6,591 nt of DNA from Parvibaculum sp045863935 (GCF_045863935.1 NZ_BTVP01000071.1:1-6591), one strand, 5' to 3'. Counted from the first letter of the stretch, positions 1-5,234 are shown. The notes: a model not told the origin generated them from the sequence alone. Made by a program: numbers and translations.

Positions 1-1
1 C

Positions 2-700
2 GCCGTGACCGTGCAGGCGGAGCTTGGCCTGCATCATGGCGCGGCCTTCGACGTTCAGGCGGTCTGTTCGGGTTTCGTCTATGCGATGACCATTGCCGAT
101 ACGTTCATCAAGACCGGCCAGTCGAAGACGGCGCTGGTGATCGGGGCGGAGACCTTTTCGCGCCTGCTCGACTGGACCGACCGCACTACCTGCGTGCTTT
201 TCGGCGACGGGGCCGGCGCGGTGATCGTAACGGGCGAGCCGGGGACGGGGACAAATGCCGACCGGGGCGTCCTGACGGCGCATCTTCATTCGGACGGGCG
301 CTACAAGGACAAGCTCTATGTCGATGGCGGGCCTTCCTCCACGCAGTCGACTGGCCATGTGCGCATGGAAGGGCGCGAGGTGTTCCGCCACGCGGTCGTG
401 AACATCGCCGAGGCGATCAGCGAGTCGCTTGCGGCCACGGGTCTGACGGCGGACGATATCGACTGGTTTGTGCCGCACCAGGCCAACAAGCGCATTCTCG
501 ACGGGACAGCGAAGCGGATCGGCTTGCCGCCGGAGAAGGTGGTGATGACGGTTGGCGAGCAGGGCAACACTTCCGCCGCCTCGGTTCCGCTGGCGCTCGA
601 CACGGCGGTAAGGGACGGACGAATCAAGCGCGGCGACCTCGTGCTGCTGGAAGCGATGGGCGGCGGCTTTACCTGGGGCTCGCTGCTGTTCAGGTTTTAG
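2..700 (+). CDS. fabH: Beta-ketoacyl-ACP synthase III (FabH), 5' end missing
   Basis: FabH starts fatty-acid synthesis in the cytoplasm by condensing acetyl-CoA (or another short acyl-CoA) with malonyl-ACP. The full thiolase-fold catalytic triad is visible: Cys in the AFDVQAVCSGF stretch (codon 65-67), His in PHQANKRI (codon 476-478) and Asn in EQGNTSAAS (codon 566-568). The GDGAGA turn and the C-terminal GGGFTWGS glycine motif are also present. The frame is open to the left edge, and the visible 232 or so residues leave about 90 N-terminal residues outside, matching the usual ~320. The GTG at position 5 lies inside the conserved core and is not a start. ihfA follows after 150 nt, an order (plsX-fabH-ihfA-merR) common in alphaproteobacteria, so plsX probably lies just off the left edge. 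Confidence 0.96.
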   Translation, partial: AVTVQAELGLHHGAAFDVQAVCSGFVYAMTIADTFIKTGQSKTALVIGAETFSRLLDWTDRTTCVLFGDGAGAVIVTGEPGTGTNADRGVLTAHLHSDGRYKDKLYVDGGPSSTQSTGHVRMEGREVFRHAVVNIAEAISESLAATGLTADDIDWFVPHQANKRILDGTAKRIGLPPEKVVMTVGEQGNTSAASVPLALDTAVRDGRIKRGDLVLLEAMGGGFTWGSLLFRF

Positions 701-716
701 GTGAGGACATGCGCCA

Positions 717-734
717 GAGGCGTGACAACGCCTC
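717..734 (+). other. Perfect hairpin in the fabH-ihfA gap
   Basis: GAGGCGT at 717-723 and ACGCCTC at 728-734 form a perfect 7-bp stem closed by the tetranucleotide GACA. It lies 16 nt after the fabH stop. The 3' side is followed by six A and then TT, not by a T-run, so it does not fit a classical intrinsic terminator in the direction of fabH. It could protect the fabH transcript 3' end, attenuate read-through into ihfA, or be incidental. The hairpin is plainly seen; any role is inference. Confidence 0.4.
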
Positions 735-793
735 AAAAAATTAGCGGATATCCTGAATCTGCTGCATCAGGGAAAACGGCCATCCCTTTGATA

Positions 794-822
794 TTGACGG
801 GTTTCCGGGCGAGCAATAGGCT
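794..822 (+). promoter_or_regulatory. Possible ihfA promoter
   Basis: TTGACG at 794-799 is a 5/6 match to the sigma-70 -35 box. A 17-nt spacer leads to TAGGCT at 817-822, a weak (3/6) -10 box. The predicted start near 829 would leave a leader of about 22 nt before the ihfA ATG at 851, with the ribosome site inside it. The good -35, exact spacing and 150-nt gap after fabH favour an ihfA-proximal promoter, but the -10 is poor and read-through from fabH is equally possible. Confidence 0.35.
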
Positions 823-850
823 GAAAAACGAAACTGCAGAGGTGGAGGCC

Positions 851-1168
851 ATGGGGGACACTGTCACGCGCGCGCATTTGAGCGAGGCGGTCTATCAGGA
901 AGTCGGTCTGTCACGAAACGAGTCCGCGGAACTCGTTGAACTGGTGCTGGCCGAGATTGCCGACAGCCTTGCCAAGGGCGACACGGTGAAGCTCTCGTCG
1001 TTCGGCTCGTTCTCCGTTCGCAAGAAGGGCGGCCGCATGGGACGCAATCCCAAGACCGGCGAGGAAGTGCCGATCAAGCCACGGCGAGTGCTTGTGTTCC
1101 GGCCGAGCCATGTGCTCAAGGAGCGCATCAACGGTACGCATAGCGGGCAGTCGGCGGCCGCTGAATAA
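851..1168 (+). CDS. ihfA: Integration host factor subunit alpha
   Basis: This is a 105-residue DNA-bending protein of the HU/IHF family. With IhfB it forms the heterodimer that kinks DNA sharply in recombination, replication initiation and activation of sigma-54 promoters. The N-terminal helical dimerisation part spans about residues 6-45. The beta-arm carries GRNPKTGEEVPI (residues 64-75), where Pro67 is the intercalating proline. The RRVLVFRPS stretch (78-86) is characteristic of IHF-alpha. The frame stays open back to GTG 701, but the ATG at 851 has a strong ribosome site (AGGTGGAGG just upstream) and gives the usual alphaproteobacterial N-terminus (TVTRAHLSEAVYQEVGLSR). The C-terminal tail after residue 95 is a little longer than in E. 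coli IhfA, polar and probably disordered. The MerR-type gene follows 73 nt downstream and may be co-transcribed. Confidence 0.95.
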   Translation: MGDTVTRAHLSEAVYQEVGLSRNESAELVELVLAEIADSLAKGDTVKLSSFGSFSVRKKGGRMGRNPKTGEEVPIKPRRVLVFRPSHVLKERINGTHSGQSAAAE

Positions 1169-1230
1169 TTCTCGGGGGCAGGCGTCCTTGAGCAGATCCG
1201 GCTTTGCAGATCGGATTGAAGAAGACCAGC

Positions 1231-1235
1231 AGGGA
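1231..1235 (+). promoter_or_regulatory. Ribosome-binding site fixing a TTG start
   Basis: AGGGA at 1231-1235 is followed by a 6-nt spacer and then TTG at 1242. No ATG or GTG in this frame lies in the right place. The upstream ATG at 1092 is inside ihfA and would add about 50 residues of low-complexity sequence unlike the family. Another TTG at 1188 has a more distant G-rich stretch, so it remains a second choice. Confidence 0.6.
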
Positions 1236-1241
1236 CTTCAT

Positions 1242-1709
1242 TTGTCTGTACAAAAGTCACCCGATGCCTTTCGGACCATCAGCGAGGTCGCGAGCGAACT
1301 CGATGTGCCGCAGCACGTGCTGCGCTTCTGGGAGAGCAAGTTCAACCAGATCCGCCCGCTGAAGCGCGGCGGCGGGCGACGCTATTACCGGCCCGAGGAC
1401 GTGGACCTGCTGAGAGGCGTCCGGACGCTTCTCTACAATGACGGCTACACGATCAAAGGCGTCCAGAAAGTCTTTCGCGAACAAGGCCTTAAGTTCGTCG
1501 CCGAAACGGGACGCGGGACTGTCGACACATCGCTCGCCGAGCTTGCGCGCGAGGCTGTTGAGCGCGGCGACCAGGAGGAGCGCGAGGTCCCCGGAAAGCC
1601 CGTGACCGCGAGCGGCCGCAAGCGCCTGGAGGTGCTGCTGGAAGACCTCATCTCGCTCAAGGACGAGATCGACGAGACCTTGTGGGAGAGCGAGGACGAG
1701 GAGAGCTGA
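1242..1709 (+). CDS. MerR-type transcriptional regulator encoded behind ihfA
   Basis: The gene encodes 155 residues if translation begins at TTG 1242, giving an N-terminus SVQKSPDAFRTISEVA that resembles the family. The winged helix-turn-helix is at residues 12-80: helix-turn-helix ISEVASELDVPQHVLRFWE (13-31), wing RGGGRRYYRPEDVDLL (42-57), then the second helical pair YNDGYTIKGVQKVFREQG (65-82). Unlike classical MerR, SoxR or CueR proteins it has no cysteine at all, so it cannot sense metals or redox through thiols in the usual way. The C-terminal part (about 95-155) is charged, has a helical LEVLLEDLISLKDEIDETL segment suited to dimerisation, and ends in an acidic tail. Ligand and targets are unknown. 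Its position behind ihfA is shared by many alphaproteobacteria. A short inverted repeat (AGAGCT/AGCTCT, 1702-1718) overlaps the stop codon but lacks a T-run. Confidence 0.9.
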   Translation: MSVQKSPDAFRTISEVASELDVPQHVLRFWESKFNQIRPLKRGGGRRYYRPEDVDLLRGVRTLLYNDGYTIKGVQKVFREQGLKFVAETGRGTVDTSLAELAREAVERGDQEEREVPGKPVTASGRKRLEVLLEDLISLKDEIDETLWESEDEES

Positions 1710-1759
1710 GAAAGCTCTGAAAATCCCGAAAATTCCTTGAAAAATGCGGGTTTGGCCCG

Positions 1760-1788
1760 TTGCCGCAATGAGGCAGCGCGTCTATATT
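1760..1788 (+). promoter_or_regulatory. Promoter of the tRNA-Pro transcript
   Basis: TTGCCG at 1760-1765 (4/6), a 17-nt spacer and TATATT at 1783-1788 (5/6, overlapping the alphaproteobacterial form CTATAT) make a good housekeeping promoter. Transcription would begin near 1795, about 32 nt before the mature tRNA. The bases between -10 and start are almost all G or C (CCGCGC), the discriminator type that makes stable-RNA promoters sensitive to ppGpp in other bacteria. Stringent control here is therefore a reasonable inference. The 27-codon gene behind the tRNA may use the same promoter. Confidence 0.65.
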
Positions 1789-1826
1789 CCGCGCCTCCGA
1801 GGCGGATTCGCCCCGGTACCGGTCGT

Positions 1827-1903
1827 CGGAGCGTAGCGCAGCCCGGTAGCGCACTTGTCTGGGGGACAAGGGGTCGTCGGTTCGAATCCGGCCGCTCCGA
1901 CCA
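1827..1903 (+). tRNA. tRNA-Pro, anticodon GGG
   Basis: A complete 77-nt cloverleaf can be drawn. Acceptor stem CGGAGCG (1827-1833) pairs with CGCTCCG (1893-1899). The D arm is GCGC (1836-1839) with GCGC (1849-1852). The anticodon stem CTTGT/ACAAG (1854-1858, 1866-1870) holds the loop CTGGGGG, with GGG at 1861-1863. The T arm is GTCGG/CCGGC, with one G-U pair, around TTCGAAT (1881-1887). The discriminator is A1900 and CCA is encoded (1901-1903). The first acceptor pair is C-G, as expected for bacterial tRNA-Pro. It reads CCC and CCU codons. Confidence 0.97.
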
Positions 1904-1906
1904 TTC

Positions 1907-1922
1907 CTGCCCGAAAGGGTAG
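1907..1922 (+). other. GNRA-tetraloop hairpin after the tRNA
   Basis: CTGCCC (1907-1912) pairs with GGGTAG (1917-1922), including one G-U pair, around a GAAA tetraloop. It begins three bases after the encoded CCA. No T-run follows, so it is unlikely to stop transcription. It may insulate the tRNA 3' trailer from the reading frame that begins at 1952, or help tRNA end processing. The structure is seen; the role is inferred. Confidence 0.4.
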
Positions 1923-1951
1923 ACGCAGCAAAGCCTTAGGAGCCCGTGCCG

Positions 1952-2035
1952 ATGGTTGGCCAGATTCTTCCGATCTTCCTTTTCCTCGTTGCGATCTTCG
2001 TGCTGAACAAGCTCGTGACCGGCCGTTTCGGCTGA
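1952..2035 (+). CDS. 27-residue single-helix membrane peptide behind tRNA-Pro
   Basis: A short reading frame runs from ATG 1952 to TGA 2033-2035. TTAGGAG at 1936-1942 is an excellent Shine-Dalgarno, 9 nt from the ATG. The peptide begins MVGQILPIF. Residues 4-19 are an almost unbroken hydrophobic run (ILPIFLFLVAIFVL within it), and it ends NKLVTGRFG with two basic residues. This is the pattern of a single transmembrane helix with a short positive tail that would probably stay in the cytoplasm. It lies 48 nt after the tRNA CCA end with no clear terminator between, so a dicistronic tRNA-mRNA transcript is likely. I do not recognise a named family. Short membrane peptides of this kind often act on larger membrane complexes, but nothing here names a partner. 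The chief alternative is a chance frame, which the strong ribosome site argues against. Confidence 0.6.
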   Translation: MVGQILPIFLFLVAIFVLNKLVTGRFG

Positions 2036-2064
2036 CTGTCACACGAACGTCATCGTACTGTCAC
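2036..2064 (+). promoter_or_regulatory. Three 11-bp-spaced Pho-box-like heptamers
   Basis: CTGTCAC at 2036-2042 and an exact second CTGTCAC at 2058-2064 are 22 bp apart. Between them, at the 11-bp phase, is ACGTCAT (2047-2053), which matches the same consensus at five of seven positions. PhoB binds direct 7-bp CTGTCAT/C units separated by 4 bp, so spacing and sequence both fit. The location is odd: the repeat starts right after the stop of the 27-codon gene and lies between two converging genes, where no obvious promoter is expected. Either it is a coincidence or it controls an unrecognised transcript. Confidence 0.3.
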
Positions 2065-2071
2065 AAACGGA

Positions 2072-2097
2072 AGGCGGGCGCCGATGCGCGTCCGCTT
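2072..2097. terminator. Hairpin between converging genes, possible bidirectional terminator
   Basis: AGGCGGGCGC (2072-2081) pairs with GCGTCCGCTT (2088-2097), a 10-bp stem with two G-U pairs around a 6-nt loop. It abuts the stop codon of the minus-strand DUF2842-like gene and sits 36 nt behind the stop of the plus-strand 27-codon gene. T-tracts on either side are weak (TTCTA on the plus strand, TTCCGTTTG on the minus strand). Termination is therefore plausible from position and stability, but not proven. Confidence 0.4.
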
Positions 2098-2313
2098 CTA
2101 CACCTCGTCGGGACGGACCATCCAGACGATGAGGTATTTGGCGGGAAACGCCCAAATCACACCGGCGGTGATGTAGTAGAGAAACTGGACCAGGCCGTTC
2201 TCCGGCAGGTGTCCGCTCACCGCGATCGTCATGATCAGAAACGAGTAGAGCACCAGGAAAGTCAGGAGCACGATCGTGCCGATGAGTTTGCGGGTGCGGA
2301 TGCCGAGGCGCAT
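2098..2313 (-). CDS. DUF2842-like two-helix membrane protein
   Basis: This is a 71-residue protein of unknown function. The N-terminus is basic (MRLGIRTRK). Two hydrophobic helices follow at about residues 10-32 and 42-66, joined by a short polar turn SGHLPENG. The end is RPDEV. The pattern RTRKLIGT, helix, turn, FPAKYLIVWM resembles the alphaproteobacterial DUF2842 family; this is my recognition from sequence, not a search result. I chose ATG 2313 because GGAG lies 8 nt upstream and it begins just before the conserved RxRK stretch. In-frame ATGs at 2355 and 2379 would add polar residues and lack a ribosome site. It is divergent from ctaA (157-bp gap), which hints at a link to respiratory membrane assembly, but no function is known. 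Confidence 0.8.
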   Translation of the reverse strand: MRLGIRTRKLIGTIVLLTFLVLYSFLIMTIAVSGHLPENGLVQFLYYITAGVIWAFPAKYLIVWMVRPDEV

Positions 2314-2470
2314 TGGGCCGTCTCCGGGCGTCTTCGTTTCGGGATGGCTCTCCATACGGCATTCGCGGGATTTGCGCAAAGCGGGGCAGAGGCTACATGC
2401 TTTTGCGCGGCGACCTGTCGCGGCAGCTTGCGGCTAGGCTTGAGCGGATGGGCGGGGTAAGAGATTTTCC
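2314..2470. promoter_or_regulatory. Divergent intergenic region between the DUF2842-like gene and ctaA
   Basis: This 157-bp gap must hold the promoters of both divergent genes. On the plus strand CTACAT (2393-2398) matches the alphaproteobacterial -10 form CTATAT at five of six positions. TTGCGC (2372-2377) precedes it, but the spacer is only 15 nt. TTGCGC also recurs near 2404. I found no convincing inverted-repeat operator. Confidence 0.35.
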
Positions 2471-3505
2471 ATGAGCGTTCTTCCACGCATCAACGCGGTC
2501 GAGAGGGCCGACGAGAATCGCCGCGCGATTGCCTGGTGGCTCTTCGGCGTGGCCGCGCTCGTCTTCGTCATGGTGGTGGTGGGTGGCCTGACGCGGCTCA
2601 CCGAGAGCGGGCTTTCGATCACCGAGTGGAAGCCGGTGACCGGCGCGCTGCCGCCGATGAGCGAGGCGCACTGGCAGGAGGAGTTCGACCTCTACCGCCA
2701 GATCCCGCAATACCAGCTCATCAACAAGGGCATGACGCTCGACGAGTTCAAGACGATCTATTGGTGGGAGTGGAGCCACAGGCTGCTCGGCCGTCTGATC
2801 GGTTTTGCCTTCCTCGCGCCTTTCATCTGGTTTGCGCTGACGCGGCGCATCGAGCGCGCGATGGTGCCGAGACTCATTTTCCTGTTCGTGCTGGGCGGCG
2901 CGCAGGGTGCGCTCGGCTGGTGGATGGTGAAGAGCGGGCTCGTCGACCGGACGGAGGTGAGCCAGTACCGGCTCGCCGCGCATCTCGGCCTTGCGACGAT
3001 CATCTATGGTGCGCTGATCTGGACGGCGCTCGATCTGTGGCATGGGAAGAGCACGCGGTTCCTGAGCGGGCTGTCGAAGGCGGCGCTCGGGCTGATCGTG
3101 CTCGTCTTCGCGCAGACGATCCTCGGCGCCTTCGTGGCGGGCATTCGCGCGGGGCTCATCTACAACAGCTGGCCGCTGATGGCCGGCGCCTTCATTCCGG
3201 ACGGGCTCTTCGCGATGAAACCCGTCTGGCACAATTTCTTCGAGAGCCACCTCACCGTGCAGTTCCAGCACCGGATGACAGCCTATCTGCTGCTGGCGCT
3301 CGCGGCATGGCATGCGTGGCGCGCGCGGAAGACGGAAGCGGCCGGGACGGCGAACCTTCTCCTTGCCGCCGTCGTCGCGCAGGCCGCGCTCGGTATCTGG
3401 ACGCTGCTCTGGGTGGTGCCGATCCCGCTCGGCGCGATGCATCAGGCGGGCGCGATGATCGTGTTCGGCGTTGCCGTGTGGCATGCGCACAGGCTGGCGA
3501 AGTAG
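2471..3505 (+). CDS. ctaA: Heme A synthase, COX15/CtaA type
   Basis: The enzyme oxidises the C8 methyl group of heme O to a formyl group, making heme A for aa3-type cytochrome oxidase in the inner membrane. The 344 residues contain eight hydrophobic helices, at roughly 21-40, 107-124, 134-152, 168-188, 202-222, 266-284, 293-312 and 320-340. Family motifs are all present: GGLTRLTESGLSITEWKPV after helix 1, EWSHRLLGR with Glu100 and His103, AAHLG with His171, NSWPLM, QFQHRMTAY with His267, and GAMHQAG with His324. The four histidines are the expected heme ligands and Glu100 is the acid next to the first. There is no cysteine anywhere, so it belongs with the mitochondrial/alphaproteobacterial class rather than the Bacillus class that has a cysteine pair in its extracellular loop. 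The ribosome site (AAGAGA, 2459-2464) is modest. A heme O synthase or oxidase operon is not in the window. Confidence 0.96.
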   Translation: MSVLPRINAVERADENRRAIAWWLFGVAALVFVMVVVGGLTRLTESGLSITEWKPVTGALPPMSEAHWQEEFDLYRQIPQYQLINKGMTLDEFKTIYWWEWSHRLLGRLIGFAFLAPFIWFALTRRIERAMVPRLIFLFVLGGAQGALGWWMVKSGLVDRTEVSQYRLAAHLGLATIIYGALIWTALDLWHGKSTRFLSGLSKAALGLIVLVFAQTILGAFVAGIRAGLIYNSWPLMAGAFIPDGLFAMKPVWHNFFESHLTVQFQHRMTAYLLLALAAWHAWRARKTEAAGTANLLLAAVVAQAALGIWTLLWVVPIPLGAMHQAGAMIVFGVAVWHAHRLAK

Positions 3506-3568
3506 GGCGGGCGAGGCCGCGAAGCGTCGCGCAGAATGCAGAGAAGGTTTTGACTATCCAAACAGCAC

Positions 3569-3724
3569 GTCATTGCCGGGCTTGACCCGGCAATCCAGAA
3601 GGCGCGGAACGCGCCGTCTCTTTTCGCAAAACTTTTTTGGACGACATTGCTGCCCATGAGTCTTGCGAAGAGGGACGCCGCTCGATGGCGGCTTCTGGAC
3701 CCCCGGGTCAAGCCCGGGGGTGAC
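3569..3724 (+). repeat. Palindromic intergenic repeat, copy 1
   Basis: This 156-bp element lies between the converging ctaA and metY genes. It begins GTCATTGCCGGGC and ends GGGGGTGAC; its two ends are inverted copies of each other. Each end is itself a hairpin: TTGCCGGG/CCCGGCAA (3573-3580, 3586-3593) on the left and CCCCCGGG/CCCGGGGG (3700-3707, 3713-3720) on the right. Next inward are a GGCGCG/CGCGCC hairpin and a GCCGC/GCGGC hairpin. The second copy is at 5060-5216 in the same orientation: 50 of the first 51 bases and 37 of the last 38 are identical, while the middle differs. The layout is that of a non-autonomous REP/MITE-like element. No open frame in it looks real, and no convincing target duplication flanks it. 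Confidence 0.9.
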
Positions 3725-3744
3725 AGAATGTTTGAAAGAGCCCG

Positions 3745-5019
3745 CTACGCCTTCAGGGCCTGGTCGAGGTCGGCGATGATGTCGCCGGCGTCTTCGATGC
3801 CGACGGAGAGGCGGACGACGTCGGGGCCGGCGCCTGCCGACTTCTTCTGTTCATCCGTCAACTGACGATGGGTCGTCGAGGCCGGGTGGATGATGAGGCT
3901 CCGTGTGTCGCCGACATTGGCGAGGTGGCTGAGCAGTTCCACGTTGCTCACGAGCTTCACGCCCGCGTCATAACCGTCCTTGAGGCCGAAGGTGAAAACG
4001 GCGCCCGCGCCCTTCGGCGAATATTTCTTCATGAGCGCATTGTAGGGATCGCCGTCGAGGCCCGCATAGGACACCCAGGAAACCTTCGGGTGGCCTTTGA
4101 GGAACTTCGCAACCTTCAGCGCATTGTCGCAATGGCGCTGCATGCGCAGCGGCAGCGTTTCGATGCCGGTGAGGATCATGAAGGCATTGAAGGGCGAAAT
4201 GGCGGGGCCGAGATCGCGCAGGCCGAGGACGCGGCAGGCGATGGCGAAGGCGATGGGGCCGAAGGTCTCGTGGATTTTCAGGCCGTGATAGCTCTCGCAG
4301 GGCTCCGAGAGCGTCGGATAGTTGCCGGACTTCGACCAGTCGAACTTGCCGCCGTCGACGATGATGCCGCCCATGGAATTGCCATGGCCGCCAAGGAACT
4401 TCGTCGCCGAATGGACGACGATGTCGGCGCCGTGTTCGAGCGGGCGGCAGAGATAGGGAGAGGCGAGTGTGTTGTCGACGATGAGGGGGATGCCCGCATC
4501 ATGCGCGACCTTCGCGATGGCGGCGATGTCGGTGACGATGCCGCCGGGATTGGCGAGGCTTTCGATGAAGACGGCTTTCGTCTTCGGGCCGATGGCCGCC
4601 TTGATGGAGGCGGGATCGGTTGCGTCCGCCCAGTCGACTTCCCAGCCGAACTTCTTGAAGGAATGGCCGAACTGGTTGATCGAGCCGCCATAGAGCTGCT
4701 TTGCGGCGACGAAGCGGTCGCCCGGCGAGAGCATGGTGTGGAAGGTGAGCATCTGCGCGGCGTGACCCGAGGCGACGCCAAGCGCGGCCGCGCCGCCTTC
4801 AAGTGCCGCGACGCGCTCTTCGAGCACGGCGGTCGTCGGGTTGGTGATGCGGGTGTAGATGTTGCCGAAGGCCTTGAGATCGAAGAGCGAGGCCGCATGA
4901 TCGACATCGTCGAAGACGAAGGAGGTCGTCTGGTAGATCGGTGTCGTGCGCGCCTTGGTCGTCGGGTCGGGCTGCGCGCCGGCGTGAATGGCGAGGGTGT
5001 CGAATTTGCGGTCTGTCAT
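3745..5019 (-). CDS. metY: O-acetylhomoserine sulfhydrylase (PLP-dependent, Cys/Met metabolism family)
   Basis: This is a cytoplasmic PLP enzyme that makes homocysteine from O-acetylhomoserine and sulfide (or other thiols), the direct-sulfhydrylation branch of methionine synthesis. The 424 residues match the usual MetY length. Key sites are visible: YTRITNPT (55-62) for cofactor phosphate contact from the partner subunit, Asp182 in IVDNTLASPY for the pyridine nitrogen, the Schiff-base Lys207 in SATKFLGGHG, and a C-terminal RLSVGIED (403-410). The segment after the active lysine (KFDWSKSGNYPTLSEPCESYHG, within 225-246) is an insertion typical of MetY and not of the shorter MetZ or MetB enzymes. 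Specificity is therefore inferred as O-acetylhomoserine. ATG 5019 has AGAGG 6 nt upstream; a farther ATG at 5064 would place the start inside the repeat and is unlikely. The gene stands alone between two copies of the palindromic repeat, with copy 2 only 40 nt upstream of its start. Confidence 0.92.
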   Translation of the reverse strand: MTDRKFDTLAIHAGAQPDPTTKARTTPIYQTTSFVFDDVDHAASLFDLKAFGNIYTRITNPTTAVLEERVAALEGGAAALGVASGHAAQMLTFHTMLSPGDRFVAAKQLYGGSINQFGHSFKKFGWEVDWADATDPASIKAAIGPKTKAVFIESLANPGGIVTDIAAIAKVAHDAGIPLIVDNTLASPYLCRPLEHGADIVVHSATKFLGGHGNSMGGIIVDGGKFDWSKSGNYPTLSEPCESYHGLKIHETFGPIAFAIACRVLGLRDLGPAISPFNAFMILTGIETLPLRMQRHCDNALKVAKFLKGHPKVSWVSYAGLDGDPYNALMKKYSPKGAGAVFTFGLKDGYDAGVKLVSNVELLSHLANVGDTRSLIIHPASTTHRQLTDEQKKSAGAGPDVVRLSVGIEDAGDIIADLDQALKA

Positions 5020-5059
5020 TTTTGCCTCTTGTTCAGGTCTGCTTGTTGTTCTCTGTATT

Positions 5060-5216
5060 GTCATTGCCGGGCTTGACCCGGCAATCCAGAAGGCGCGGTA
5101 CGCGCCGTCTTTCTTCGTAAGACTTCTTTCCGTGCTCTCTTGATCCAGAAGCGTTTTTTGAAGCGAGACGCCGCCTTTGGCGGCTACTGGACCCCCGGGT
5201 CAAGCCCGGGGGTGAC
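5060..5216 (+). repeat. Palindromic intergenic repeat, copy 2
   Basis: This 157-bp copy has the same ends and orientation as copy 1 at 3569-3724. Its terminal hairpins match those of copy 1. The inner left hairpin has loop GTA where copy 1 has GAA. The inner right hairpin is better paired here (GCCGCC/GGCGGC around TTT). Homology continues on the left to about base 70 of the element and is lost in the centre. The trinucleotide ATT borders it on both sides, too short to call a target duplication. It fills almost the whole gap between the start of metY and the end of the CoA-binding protein gene, so the metY promoter must overlap it or fit in the 40 nt beside it. Confidence 0.9.
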
Positions 5217-5234
5217 ATTTAAATTAGAAAAATC

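Noticed and set aside
5..7. GTG as start of the fabH gene
   Set aside because: It lies just before the active-site cysteine region; a FabH starting here would lack about 90 essential residues. The gene simply continues beyond the window.
1702..1718. Terminator at the end of the MerR-type gene
   Set aside because: AGAGCT/AGCTCT gives only a 6-bp stem overlapping the stop codon, and the sequence after it is A-rich rather than T-rich.
2393..3490. Long open frame on the minus strand opposite ctaA (about 365 codons), and another of 349 codons in a second plus frame
   Set aside because: Both are rich in Arg, His, Pro, Glu and Asp with no recognisable fold or ribosome site, which is typical of antisense or shifted reading of a high-GC gene. 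The ctaA frame has all family motifs.
5020..5059. SAM-II or other SAM-binding riboswitch ahead of metY
   Set aside because: Alphaproteobacterial methionine genes often carry one, but the 40-nt leader is too short and shows no pseudoknot-forming pattern. The sequence upstream is the palindromic repeat.
3868..5076. Plus-strand open frame of about 402 codons opposite metY
   Set aside because: Its composition (Ala, Gly, Arg, Asp and Glu runs) is a mirror of the metY codons, and metY carries the PLP lysine and other catalytic residues. No ribosome site was seen at its start.
3569..5216. Composite transposon carrying metY
   Set aside because: The flanking elements are ~156 bp, carry no transposase, and show no shared target duplication around the pair. 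metY has ordinary codon use for the window.
3569..5216. CRISPR-like repeat array
   Set aside because: There are only two copies, far apart, with a whole gene between them, and there are no regular spacers.
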